Source: Desulfobacteraceae bacterium (GTDB lineage: Bacteria; Desulfobacterota; Desulfobacteria; Desulfobacterales; SURF-15). From it: a DNA stretch of 10,106 bases. The position numbers and the translations under genes are program-made. The notes beneath the pieces were generated by a model. That model saw only the letters and a program-made list of their open reading frames with translations, did no database searches and had not been told where the DNA came from. The DNA lies in contig QZKK01000227.1 of NCBI GenBank assembly GCA_003599475.1, positions 1 through 10,106 of the forward strand. The letters run 5' to 3'. The first letter of the stretch is position 1; each line of letters begins with the position of its first letter. Below, one piece after another: positions 1 through 7,394 of this stretch.

Positions 1-1717
1 GATCATGAATCAGTTCTGCAAGCCGGCGCCGTTCTCTGTGCTCGGCCATCGTCAGCTCGGACGATAACCTGGCAAGCTGCTTGTTGCGAGACTCCAGTTT
101 TTCCACATAACCCTGGATTTTTTTAACGGTCTGCTTCCGTTCGGAAATATCGATGCCGATTCCGACGTAAGAGCCGTCCAGAAGACGAATATTGGTCCAG
201 GAGGTCTCGATCTCCCTTCCGTCCCGTACAACCATTCGCATCTCTTTCCATCCGGGGGGCGCCTCCTTCATGTACTCCCATACCTGCCGGTATTCGAGAT
301 TCAAATAGCACTTTTTCATGACTCCTGTGCTTCGAAGCGCTTTGTTCGATATTCCGATCACTTCCAGCGCCTCCCGATTGAAGAAGATCACATCCGGAGG
401 CTTGAAGAAGGCGATCATAACGGGGATATTGTCTATGATCTTCTGCAGGATCTCCTGCTGATTGATCAGCTTGTAGACATTTTTTTTCAAATCGGATCTC
501 ATCGATACGAAAGCGGCCGCGAGGCGGCCGACTTCATCCCTGTACTTGATCGGCAGCTCAGATAGAATATGCTCGTCTTCATCCGCAGAAGAAAAATCGA
601 TGAGGGGAATGTCTTTGGCATAGGAGGCAAGCTTCTTCAAGGGGCGGGATGTTCCGGAAACCAGGAGGGAGGCTGCCAGGAGGCTGCAGATGAAAATCGC
701 AGCGATGATCAGGCTCTGCTTGGTGACAAGCGCTCTGGCGGGCGCCTGGATTTCCGAAACCGGCAAGCCGATCACGACAAACCAGTCGAATGGCTTGAAA
801 TGGGCGATGTATGTCTCGATTTCCCGGGGATTCTCCGGACCCGCTTCGATGTATCTGAATCTTTTCCCCTCGTGTCGGGCTGCCTGCATGAAATCGTGCA
901 GAATAGGCTTTCCGGTTCGAGGGTTTTCCCAAACGGCATAATCCGGATGGTCTTTGACGGACGGCTGGAAGAGGACCTCCCCTTTGCGGTCGAACAGGAG
1001 CAAAAAGCCGCTCTTTCCGATTTTTATCTTTTGAAATGTCTTCTTCAAGACATCGACGATGTCATCGAGCTTTTTCCGAATCTGGTCTTCCACATCCGAA
1101 ACGTCGGTAAATGCACATATCGTCCAGCCCCACTGTGGATACGGAATGAAATACCCGAATTTCTTCCCGCTCGCCTTTTTATCGTCCCCCCAGAAAAAGA
1201 CGGCCGACTCCCCGCTCGGCAACAGCTTTTGCGCATGCATCACATCTGCAATATTCCGTCCCTTTATGTCTTTACACGAGGAAAGCGTTGTTCCCCGTAT
1301 ATCGGAATTCGGATGATGGATCACTTTCGCATCCGTGTCGAATACGAACAGGGTCGCCTCCCTGAAACGATTGGAAGCCGCCCATTGAATCGATCTTTGC
1401 TGGGCCTCCTGGCGCGGAATATCGATTTTCCGGCAGAAATTCTCGTATTCGTCGAAAACCGATAAGCAGGTGGACGAGACATCTTTCAACTGCGCCTTGA
1501 GTCCTGCGACCAGATCCTTTTTTTCCGCAAGCAGTTTGCTGAATCCCCCCTGTATATTCAGATTCACGAGTTCGAGGACGTTTTTTGCGGAAGATTCCTC
1601 GGCCGCCATCAGCGCGTGTCCCGCATGGCGGTCCGTGACGAAAAGAATGGAAGCGGCGGTAATGACCAGGATCAGGCTGATAAAGAAGATGATCTTTCCT
1701 TTCAAAGAAGAAAACAT
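1..1717 (-). CDS. Membrane sensor histidine kinase, Cache-HAMP-PAS-HisKA_3 (partial, C-terminus outside window)
   Basis: An uninterrupted minus-strand frame runs from ATG at 1717 to the window edge, giving 572 residues. AGGAGG lies about 5 bases upstream of the ATG. Visible in order: a cytoplasmic tip and membrane helix (about 9-28); an extracytoplasmic sensor of about 300 residues with two PAS-like Cache halves (strand motifs GYFIPYPQWGW near 187 and SGFLLLFDRKGEV near 236); a second membrane helix (about 333-354); a HAMP linker (about 353-408) containing RDEVGRLAAAF; a PAS domain (about 420-530) ending in the PAC motif GIGIDISERK; a short coiled coil; then the box AEHRERRRLAELIHD, where H571 is the likely phospho-acceptor of a HisKA_3 (NarX/DegS-type) kinase. 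The HATPase domain should follow outside the window. The ligand cannot be read from sequence. A LuxR-type response regulator is the usual partner, and none is visible here. The gene is divergent from panE, which does not by itself imply regulation of it. Confidence 0.9.
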   Translation of the reverse strand, partial: MFSSLKGKIIFFISLILVITAASILFVTDRHAGHALMAAEESSAKNVLELVNLNIQGGFSKLLAEKKDLVAGLKAQLKDVSSTCLSVFDEYENFCRKIDIPRQEAQQRSIQWAASNRFREATLFVFDTDAKVIHHPNSDIRGTTLSSCKDIKGRNIADVMHAQKLLPSGESAVFFWGDDKKASGKKFGYFIPYPQWGWTICAFTDVSDVEDQIRKKLDDIVDVLKKTFQKIKIGKSGFLLLFDRKGEVLFQPSVKDHPDYAVWENPRTGKPILHDFMQAARHEGKRFRYIEAGPENPREIETYIAHFKPFDWFVVIGLPVSEIQAPARALVTKQSLIIAAIFICSLLAASLLVSGTSRPLKKLASYAKDIPLIDFSSADEDEHILSELPIKYRDEVGRLAAAFVSMRSDLKKNVYKLINQQEILQKIIDNIPVMIAFFKPPDVIFFNREALEVIGISNKALRSTGVMKKCYLNLEYRQVWEYMKEAPPGWKEMRMVVRDGREIETSWTNIRLLDGSYVGIGIDISERKQTVKKIQGYVEKLESRNKQLARLSSELTMAEHRERRRLAELIHD

Positions 1718-1801
1718 GACCCCTCCTTTGAATCGGCTAGAAATGGGAAAGCGTCGAAGACCCCAACGATTCGTCAATGAGGTCGCCCTGCCGGAGCATC
1801 A

Positions 1802-1832
1802 TTTAGAGCGGAGAGATATCCCTTGTCGTCAA
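1802..1832 (-). promoter_or_regulatory. Weak candidate promoter for the sensor kinase
   Basis: On the minus strand TTGACG (1827-1832) is followed after 19 bases by TCTAAA (1802-1807). The -35 is good, but the -10 matches only 4 of 6 and the spacing is long. It lies about 85 bases upstream of the kinase start. This is pattern matching only. Confidence 0.2.
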
Positions 1833-1834
1833 CG

Positions 1835-1863
1835 AAACCCGTCTTTTCATGAAACGGGTTTTT
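1835..1863 (+). terminator. Terminator-like hairpin in the divergent intergenic region
   Basis: AAACCCGT (1835-1842) pairs perfectly with ACGGGTTT (1854-1861) around an 11-base loop, and a run of five T (1859-1863) overlaps and follows the right arm. This is the form of an intrinsic terminator reading rightward. No plus-strand gene lies upstream inside the window, so its job is unclear. It could stop stray transcription toward panE or act in the 5' leader of the kinase on the other strand. Confidence 0.35.
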
Positions 1864-2115
1864 CAGGCGATCGTCCCTCCACCCGGTCGTTAAAAGTGTT
1901 GGGAGAGGTACACTCGAGTACGGATTTCAGAGTATGAATGGGATGATGATACAGCAGCAAGTTTGGATTTTCAAATAAAAAAACTTTTGTTTGTTTTTGC
2001 AGGGTATGAATCTGAGTAGTCCGGCTTTGAACGATCTTTCACCTGTGGCTATACCCGCTGAGGAGCGATTCCCCTTTCGATTGCGGTGAGGACCTGCATC
2101 AAGAGGCCGATCTAC

Positions 2116-2145
2116 TTGACGACTCCTCGATTTTTTTCGTATTCT
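2116..2145 (+). promoter_or_regulatory. Candidate sigma70-type promoter for the panE-panB-aminotransferase unit
   Basis: TTGACG (2116-2121, 5 of 6 to consensus) is followed after 18 bases by TATTCT (2140-2145, 4 of 6). Transcription would start near 2152, giving a leader of about 125 bases before the GTG at 2278. It is the best rightward match in the spacer but was found by eye only. Confidence 0.35.
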
Positions 2146-2277
2146 CGGGATGAAAAATTCAAACAGCAATCCGATTCGCGAAGGCGTTACGATTTTCCGG
2201 TACGATTGCCTCTCTATTTTTCAGCGCGGGTCGGGGGAGGGTCGCGTGATCCGGTGCTGTTGAAGGAGATGGCTATC

Positions 2278-3213
2278 GTGAAGGTGGCAATCATCGGTGC
2301 CGGTGCAATGGGATCTCTTTTCGCGGCCTTGCTGTCGCCACGGGCGGATGTCGTGCTTGTCGGCCGCTCCGCCGAACATATCGACGCCATTCGCAGTACC
2401 GGCCTTTCGGTGGAGCATATGGACGGTTCTCTGAGACGGTATCGGGTCAAGGCGACATCCGATCTCCGGTCGATTGCGCAAGAAGCAAACCTCGTGCTCG
2501 TCTTTACCAAATCGCACCATACCCGGGAGGCCGCGCGGTCCGCCGGTACGGTGCTGAACCGCGACGGCCTCGCGTTGACTCTCCAAAACGGTATCGGGAA
2601 CCTGGAAATTCTCTCGGAGGTGCTTGGCGCCTCATCCGCCCTGGCAGGGGTGACCTCTCACGGGGCGACCTTTATCGATTACGGTTTTGTGCGCCACGCC
2701 GGCGCCGGGCCTACCTACCTCGGTTCTTGCCCCGGGCGGAAAGCGCTCCTCGATGAAGTCGTCTTTCTATTCAACGAGAGCGGTATCCAGACCACGGTAT
2801 CGAACGACCTTGAAGGAATCATCTGGGGGAAGCTGGTGGTAAACGCAGGGATCAACGCGCTCGCTGCCATACTTCGGGTGCCCAACGGGAAATTGATCGA
2901 ATCCGACGAATGCAGCATCATCATGCAGGGAGCCGCAAAGGAGGCGGCTGCGGTCGCAAAGGCATCGGGTGTTTCCCTGTCTTTTGCCGATCCCATGAAT
3001 CAGGTCCGGCAGGTCTGCAGAAACACGGCAAGGAACCGCGCAAGCATGCTGCAGGATATTCTCAGAGGCACTGCAACGGAAATCGATGCAATCAATGGAG
3101 CGATCGTCGGCATGGGGAGCAAACTCGGAATCGAAACTCCGTACAACACGGCATTGACCGGCATCGTACACGCTCTGGAAGCGACCGCTGCGGACAGGAT
3201 TCGTGAAGAGTGA
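2278..3213 (+). CDS. panE: 2-dehydropantoate 2-reductase (ketopantoate reductase)
   Basis: The predicted 311-residue cytoplasmic enzyme reduces ketopantoate to pantoate with NADPH in pantothenate/CoA synthesis. The N-terminal Rossmann motif GAGAMG is at 7-12, with R30 after the second strand as expected for NADPH preference. LTLQNGIGN holds N104. The helical C-terminal domain has IWGKLVVNAGINAL (K185, N189, N193) and RGTATEIDAING (E268), matching the Lys/Asn/Glu active-site set known from E. coli PanE. Length is normal. I chose GTG 2278 because AAGGAG (2263-2268) sits 9 bases upstream and the protein then begins MKVAIIGAG as the family does. ATG 2269 would touch that ribosome-binding site, and GTG 2086 would add 64 unrelated residues. 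The panB start follows 54 bases after the stop. Some PanE-like proteins act on other 2-oxoacids, but the adjacent panB supports the assignment. Confidence 0.9.
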   Translation: MKVAIIGAGAMGSLFAALLSPRADVVLVGRSAEHIDAIRSTGLSVEHMDGSLRRYRVKATSDLRSIAQEANLVLVFTKSHHTREAARSAGTVLNRDGLALTLQNGIGNLEILSEVLGASSALAGVTSHGATFIDYGFVRHAGAGPTYLGSCPGRKALLDEVVFLFNESGIQTTVSNDLEGIIWGKLVVNAGINALAAILRVPNGKLIESDECSIIMQGAAKEAAAVAKASGVSLSFADPMNQVRQVCRNTARNRASMLQDILRGTATEIDAINGAIVGMGSKLGIETPYNTALTGIVHALEATAADRIREE

Positions 3214-3267
3214 CGCGGGGCCGAAGAAAAACAACCATCGAATCGAAAGGTATCATCGGAGGTTTAC

Positions 3268-4110
3268 ATGGAAGAAAAAAAGATCACGATTTTGGACATC
3301 ATTGCCCGCAAGCGGAGCGGGGCCAAGATCACCATGCTGACGGCGTACGATTTTCCATGGGCGGTCATGGTCGACAGCTCGGGGATCGATATGATCCTGG
3401 TCGGAGACTCTCTGGGCATGGTCGTCCTCGGGTATCCGGATACGGTTTCGGTCACGATGGAAGAAATGATCCACCATACAAAAACCGTCTGCCGGTCGGT
3501 CAAACGGGCTCTGGTGGTGGGCGATATGCCATTCGGATCCTACAACGTGTCATCGGAACAGGCCGTCGCAAACGCCAATCGCTTCATGAAGGAGGCAAGG
3601 GCGGACTGCGTCAAGATGGAAGGCGGTAAGTCGGCGGCGCCGATCATCCGGTCCGTTGTCCAGGCCGGCATTCCCGTCCAGGGGCATATCGGATTGACCC
3701 CTCAGACGGCATCGGCACTCGGTGGTTTTAAGGTGCAGGGGAAAAGCGCGAAAGCAGCACGGGCGCTGATCGAAGATGCCGAAGCACTCGAGGAAGCCGG
3801 GTGCTTTTCGGTCGTCCTCGAAGCCGTCCCCGCTCCGGTTGCAAAGATCATCACCGAGCGCATTTCCATTCCGACGATCGGAATCGGCGCCGGAATCCAC
3901 TGTGACGGTCAGGTGCTGGTCACCTACGACATGGTGGGACTTTTCGAGCGCTTTACGCCGAAATTCGTCAAACAGTATGCCCATATCGCTAGGACGATTG
4001 CAGAAGCAATCTCCGCATACAAGGAAGACGTGGAGAACGGGCGTTTCCCCGAAGCGGCCCACAGCTTTACGATGCCTGTCGACGAGTTGAAAAAATTAGA
4101 GGACAAATAA
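3268..4110 (+). CDS. panB: 3-methyl-2-oxobutanoate hydroxymethyltransferase (ketopantoate hydroxymethyltransferase)
   Basis: The 280-residue TIM-barrel enzyme transfers the methylene group of 5,10-methylene-tetrahydrofolate to 3-methyl-2-oxobutanoate, the first committed step to pantoate. All family motifs are present: TAYDFPWA at 25-32; VGDSLGMV with metal ligand D47; VVGDMPFGSY with metal ligand D86; VKMEGG at 115-120 with K116 and E118; GHIGLTPQ near 139-146; VVLEAVP with the catalytic base E185; and TIGIGAG at 203-209. Length is typical and no residue expected for activity is missing. GGAGG lies about 5 bases before the ATG. It follows panE by 54 bases and precedes the aminotransferase by 15, so the three genes are very likely one transcript. 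Together with PanE it makes pantoate in the cytoplasm. Confidence 0.95.
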   Translation: MEEKKITILDIIARKRSGAKITMLTAYDFPWAVMVDSSGIDMILVGDSLGMVVLGYPDTVSVTMEEMIHHTKTVCRSVKRALVVGDMPFGSYNVSSEQAVANANRFMKEARADCVKMEGGKSAAPIIRSVVQAGIPVQGHIGLTPQTASALGGFKVQGKSAKAARALIEDAEALEEAGCFSVVLEAVPAPVAKIITERISIPTIGIGAGIHCDGQVLVTYDMVGLFERFTPKFVKQYAHIARTIAEAISAYKEDVENGRFPEAAHSFTMPVDELKKLEDK

Positions 4111-4125
4111 AGAGGAGAGAAGAGC

Positions 4126-5424
4126 ATGAAGACTGAAGCGTATCTGAAAAAACGCCGGGAGCAGGTGCCCCAGGCACCGTTTCACGTGACCACCGCCTTC
4201 ATCCGAGAGGCCCGTGGGGCGATGATGGTCGATGTGGAAGGCCGGGAGCTCATCGATTTTGCCGGCGGCATCGGAGTCAACAACGTGGGCCACTGCCATC
4301 CGAAAGTGGTCGCCGCAATCAAGGAGCAGGCGGACAAGTTCATTCACACCTGTTTCCATGTCGCCATGTACGATCTCTATGTGGATCTTGCCGAAAAGCT
4401 GAACAATCTGGCACCTGGCGATTTCCCCAAGATGAGCATGTTTGTCAACAGCGGTGCCGAAGCGGTGGAAAATGCGGTCAAACTGACCCGCTATGTCAAA
4501 AAGAGGCCCGCGATCATCTGTTTTCAGAACGCTTTCCACGGCCGCACCTACATGGCCATGAGTCTCACCAGCAAGATCAAGCCTTACAAGCTCGGGTTCG
4601 AGCCGTTTGTCCCGGAGGTCTACCGGATGCCGTTTGCCTACTGCTACCGATGCCCGTTCGGATTGAAGCACCCGGCGTGCGGAACCGCCTGCGCGGACTA
4701 CCTGGAAGACTTCTTCATCGACCACGTATCCGCCGAATCGACGGCGGCCGTCATCGCCGAACCGATCCAGGGCGAGGGCGGGTTCATCACCCCGCCGCCG
4801 GACTATTTCAAGAAACTACACGCCATCTGCAGGAAACACGACATCCCCCTGATCATCGACGAGGTGCAGACCGGCTCCGGGCGTACCGGAAAGTTTTTTG
4901 CCATCGAGCACTGGGGGATCGAACCCGATGTGATCACCCTGGCAAAGAGTCTGGCCGGCGGCATGCCCCTGGGGGCTGTCATCGGCCGGAGGGACATGAT
5001 GGAAGTCCCCCATGTGGGAGCCCTGGGTGGAACCTTTGCCGGAAACCCGGTGTCCTGCCGGGCGGCACTGGCGGTCTTGGAGATCCTGCTCGAAGACGGG
5101 CTGCTGCAGCAGGGCGCTCTCCTCGGGGAGAAAGTCTCCGCCCGTCTCAACGAGCTTGCCGTACGCTACGAGCTCATCGGCGAGGTCCGGGGAAAAGGCC
5201 CCATGATGGCAATCGAGCTCGTGCGAGACCGGGAGACCAAGAAGCCGGCCGCCGAAGCGGCCAAAAAGCTCGTGCAGGTCTGCTTCGAAAAAGGGCTTGT
5301 GATCTTGAACTGCGGAAACTACGGAAACGTCATCCGAACCCTGATGCCCCTTGTCATCACCGACGCACAGCTTGACAGGGGTTTCGAAATCCTGGAGGAG
5401 GGACTGCGGGTGGTGCAGGGCTAG
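4126..5424 (+). CDS. Class III PLP-dependent aminotransferase (GabT / beta-amino acid type)
   Basis: The 432-residue fold-type I aminotransferase carries the class III signatures: DFAGGIGVNNVGHCHP (44-59), the phosphate-binding turn VNSGAEA (107-113), IAEPIQGEGG (210-219), IIDEVQTGSGRTG (D245, pyridine-nitrogen ligand) and TLAKSLAGGMPLGAV with the Schiff-base lysine K274. It most resembles 4-aminobutyrate and beta-alanine/3-amino-2-methylpropionate transaminases, which move an omega- or beta-amino group between the substrate and 2-oxoglutarate or pyruvate. The exact donor cannot be read from sequence. Unusual is a four-cysteine cluster C173-x2-C176-x8-C185-x3-C189, which looks like a metal site. 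AGGAG lies 8 bases before the ATG, and the gene follows panB by 15 bases. Ornithine-type or other class III activities are alternatives, but linkage to pantoate genes favours beta-alanine chemistry. Confidence 0.9.
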   Translation: MKTEAYLKKRREQVPQAPFHVTTAFIREARGAMMVDVEGRELIDFAGGIGVNNVGHCHPKVVAAIKEQADKFIHTCFHVAMYDLYVDLAEKLNNLAPGDFPKMSMFVNSGAEAVENAVKLTRYVKKRPAIICFQNAFHGRTYMAMSLTSKIKPYKLGFEPFVPEVYRMPFAYCYRCPFGLKHPACGTACADYLEDFFIDHVSAESTAAVIAEPIQGEGGFITPPPDYFKKLHAICRKHDIPLIIDEVQTGSGRTGKFFAIEHWGIEPDVITLAKSLAGGMPLGAVIGRRDMMEVPHVGALGGTFAGNPVSCRAALAVLEILLEDGLLQQGALLGEKVSARLNELAVRYELIGEVRGKGPMMAIELVRDRETKKPAAEAAKKLVQVCFEKGLVILNCGNYGNVIRTLMPLVITDAQLDRGFEILEEGLRVVQG

Positions 5425-5458
5425 CGGGTCCGTGCCTTGTATGGAAATTCAATATGGT

Positions 5459-5479
5459 GTTCAGCGTTCAGGGTTCAGG
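5459..5479. repeat. Short tandem repeat, three 7-base units
   Basis: GTTCAGC, GTTCAGG and GTTCAGG follow one another at 5459, 5466 and 5473, with a decayed fourth start (GTT) at 5480. It lies 35 bases after the aminotransferase stop and directly before the palindrome at 5487. I see no coding role. Confidence 0.6.
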
Positions 5480-5486
5480 GTTTTCT

Positions 5487-5534
5487 CGTTCCCATGCTCC
5501 TGCGTGGGAACGTGTTTGGAACGCTCCTGCGTCC
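5487..5534. repeat. Palindromic intergenic repeat, two adjacent hairpins with the same core
   Basis: CGTTCCCATGC (5487-5497) and GCGTGGGAACG (5502-5512) form an 11-base inverted repeat, with one position that is a G-U pair in RNA, around loop TCCT. A second hairpin, ACGC (5521-5524) and GCGT (5529-5532), has the same TCCT loop and GG/CC flanks with one bulged A. The 10-mer GCTCCTGCGT occurs in both (5496-5505 and 5523-5532). From memory this resembles an abundant palindromic repeat between genes of Desulfobacterota and other bacteria; I could not verify this. No T-run follows, so it is not a standard intrinsic terminator. Confidence 0.65.
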
Positions 5535-5642
5535 TGCTCGGCGAACCCAGTTCCATGCGAGTGTCGTTTTCTGAAGTTTCTGGTTTCGATCAAATTGGGC
5601 GCTTTGCCGGCCGGGCTGAAATCGAAATCCTTTTTCGCTGAC

Positions 5643-5667
5643 ATCCATGCTTTTGCGTGGATTTTTT
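5643..5667 (+). terminator. Intrinsic-terminator-like hairpin touching the amidohydrolase ribosome-binding site
   Basis: ATCCATGC (5643-5650) pairs with GCGTGGAT (5655-5662), eight pairs with one G-U, around loop TTTT and followed by six T (5662-5667). The Shine-Dalgarno AAGGGG of the next gene begins at 5668. The core CCATGCTTTTGCGTGG matches 14 of 16 bases of 5492-5507, so it appears to be another copy of the same palindrome. It may end the panE-panB-aminotransferase transcript or attenuate the downstream genes. Confidence 0.6.
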
Positions 5668-5679
5668 AAGGGGATGAAC

Positions 5680-7317
5680 ATGCGAGCAGACGTTATTTTT
5701 ACAAACGGTTCGGTCGTCACGGTCGATGCCGACGATCGGATTTGCGAGGCGGCCGCCGTGTCCGGAAATCGGATTCTTGCCGCAGGCCGGTCCAAGGCGA
5801 TCGAATGCCTGGCCGGCTCCCGTACGGAAATCATCGATCTGAAGGGGCGCACCCTGGTCCCCGGATTTATCGATGCCCACTGTCACCCGGGCTCCCACGG
5901 CACGGTGAAAACGCACATTCCATGCGGACCCGATGCGGTCGATTCCATCGAGGACATCAAGCGCAAAATCGCCGAGCGGGCCGAGAAGACGCCTGCGGGG
6001 GAGTGGATTCTGGGAAGAGGCTACGATCAGACCAGGCTTTCCGACAAACGGCATCCGACCCGCTGGGATTTCGATGCAGCGGCTCCAAACCACAAGGTCT
6101 GCATTTTCCGGACCTGCGGGCACGTGCTGGTTGCAAACAGCATGGCGCTTCGGTTTGCGGGCTACACCTCCGCGACACCCGATCCGGTGGGGGGGAAAAT
6201 CGATCGGGACAAAAACGGCGAGCCCACCGGAGTTCTTTTCGAAACCGCCCGGGTCCCCTTCTGGAAGGCCACCTTTCCCAAGGAAAAAGACCTCGAAAAG
6301 AGCACCCCGCTGATGAACGAGGACTTTCTTCGGCTCGGCATCACCAGCGCCCATGACGCAAGCGGCAGGAATCCGAGCGAAATCCGGGTTTATCAGAAAG
6401 GGGCCGCAGAAGGTTGGCTCAAGGTCCGCCTCTACATCATGGTGCGGCTTTCCGGCGATATCCGGGTGGGGGATTGTTACCTGGAGTCCGGGCTGATGAC
6501 GGGTTTCGGAAATGCAAAGCTGCGGCTGGGCCCGCTGAAGCTGATGATCGACGGCAGTGCCGGTGGGGCATCCGCTGCGGTAAGAAAGGCATACCCGGGA
6601 GACCCTAAAAATTTCGGAATCACCTACATGAGCCAGGAGCAACTGGACGAGCAGGTGTTGCGGGGGCACACGGCCGGTTTTCAGATCGGGATCCATGCCA
6701 TCGGAGACCGCGGGGTCGAGATGACGATCAAGGCCTTCGAGCGCGCACTCGAGAAATATCCTCGAAAGAACCATCGCCACCGGATCGAGCATTGCGGGCT
6801 CCTGGACGATCTCCTGCTGGACAAGATCCGGGATCTCGGGCTCGTTCCCGTCCTGGGGGTGCCTTTCATCTATGAACTGGGGGACAGTTATTTCGGCACA
6901 CTCGGGAAAGACCGCCTCGGCTGCATGTATCCGCTGAAAAGTTTGCTTGCCAGGGGGGTCATCGCCCCGCTGAGCTCGGACACCCCGGTGATCGACCCGA
7001 ACCCGATGCACGGCATCTATGCTGCGCTCACCCGGCGCACCGACTCGGGGAAAACCATCTCCCCGGACCAGGCCGTCGGCATCCGGGAGGCCATCCGGGC
7101 CTACACGGCCTTCGGGGCCTATGCCAGCTTCGAAGAAAATATCAAGGGGACGATCGAGACAGGGAAGCTCGCGGATCTGGTGGTTCTTTCCCGCAATATC
7201 CTGGAAACCCCGCCGGAGGAGATCCTCGGGGTCAAGACGGATTTGACCATGGTCGACGGGGAGATCGTGTATCGGAGAACCGGACCGCCACTGCCCGGGA
7301 AAAAGGGCGTCGTTTGA
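5680..7317 (+). CDS. Metal-dependent amidohydrolase, YtcJ-like Amidohydro_3 family
   Basis: The predicted 545-residue cytoplasmic hydrolase has the amidohydrolase layout: an N-terminal beta-sandwich piece (DVIFTNGSVVTVD), then GFIDAHCHP with metal ligands H67 and H69, K287 in KLMIDGS, H339 in IHAIGDRG, H371 in HRIEHCG and D434 in SSDTPV, closing with GKLADLVVLSRN of the sandwich domain. Family members hydrolyse N-formyl, N-acyl or cyclic amide bonds; many are uncharacterised and the substrate is not readable here. I start at ATG 5680, 6 bases after AAGGGG (5668-5673). ATG 5674 touches that site, and ATG 5647 lies inside the hairpin. The stop is 77 bases before the carbamoylase start, suggesting one transcript. 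In this setting it might open a cyclic ureide or release a deacylated amine for the next enzyme, which is inference. Confidence 0.85.
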   Translation: MRADVIFTNGSVVTVDADDRICEAAAVSGNRILAAGRSKAIECLAGSRTEIIDLKGRTLVPGFIDAHCHPGSHGTVKTHIPCGPDAVDSIEDIKRKIAERAEKTPAGEWILGRGYDQTRLSDKRHPTRWDFDAAAPNHKVCIFRTCGHVLVANSMALRFAGYTSATPDPVGGKIDRDKNGEPTGVLFETARVPFWKATFPKEKDLEKSTPLMNEDFLRLGITSAHDASGRNPSEIRVYQKGAAEGWLKVRLYIMVRLSGDIRVGDCYLESGLMTGFGNAKLRLGPLKLMIDGSAGGASAAVRKAYPGDPKNFGITYMSQEQLDEQVLRGHTAGFQIGIHAIGDRGVEMTIKAFERALEKYPRKNHRHRIEHCGLLDDLLLDKIRDLGLVPVLGVPFIYELGDSYFGTLGKDRLGCMYPLKSLLARGVIAPLSSDTPVIDPNPMHGIYAALTRRTDSGKTISPDQAVGIREAIRAYTAFGAYASFEENIKGTIETGKLADLVVLSRNILETPPEEILGVKTDLTMVDGEIVYRRTGPPLPGKKGVV

Positions 7318-7394
7318 ACCTGACTCATTTGTTAAGTTTTTGGTCCGATAAAGACGGTTACCTTACACCGCCGCTAAATACTATGGGAGAGAAA

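Larger units (their letters stand above)
1718..2277. other. Divergent intergenic region between the kinase and panE
   Basis: About 560 bases separate the two divergent genes. It contains the kinase ribosome-binding site, the 1835-1863 hairpin, an A/T-rich patch (about 1966-1998) and a candidate rightward promoter (2116-2145). Open frames across it, including the 5' extension of panE from GTG 2086 and a 37-codon frame from ATG 2150 to 2263, show no recognisable protein and no good ribosome-binding site. I see no RNA gene or riboswitch in it. Confidence 0.5.

Noticed and set aside
569..1465. Long plus-strand open frame of 298 codons
   Set aside because: It is antisense to the sensor kinase, whose domain motifs are clear on the minus strand. 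The plus-strand translation has no recognisable domain.
2150..2263. A 37-codon frame upstream of panE
   Set aside because: It has no Shine-Dalgarno, no recognisable peptide and no run of regulatory codons that would suggest an attenuation leader.
2086..2277. N-terminal extension of PanE from GTG 2086
   Set aside because: The added 64 residues have no family similarity and no ribosome-binding site, and they overlap the candidate promoter. GTG 2278 has a well-spaced AAGGAG and gives the usual PanE start.
5647..5679. Upstream start ATG 5647 for the amidohydrolase
   Set aside because: The codon lies inside the terminator-like hairpin and lacks a ribosome-binding site. ATG 5680 has AAGGGG at good spacing and begins the conserved domain.
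7314..7394. Upstream start TTG 7314 for the carbamoylase
   Set aside because: It would overlap the amidohydrolase stop and add 27 residues unlike the family, without a ribosome-binding site.
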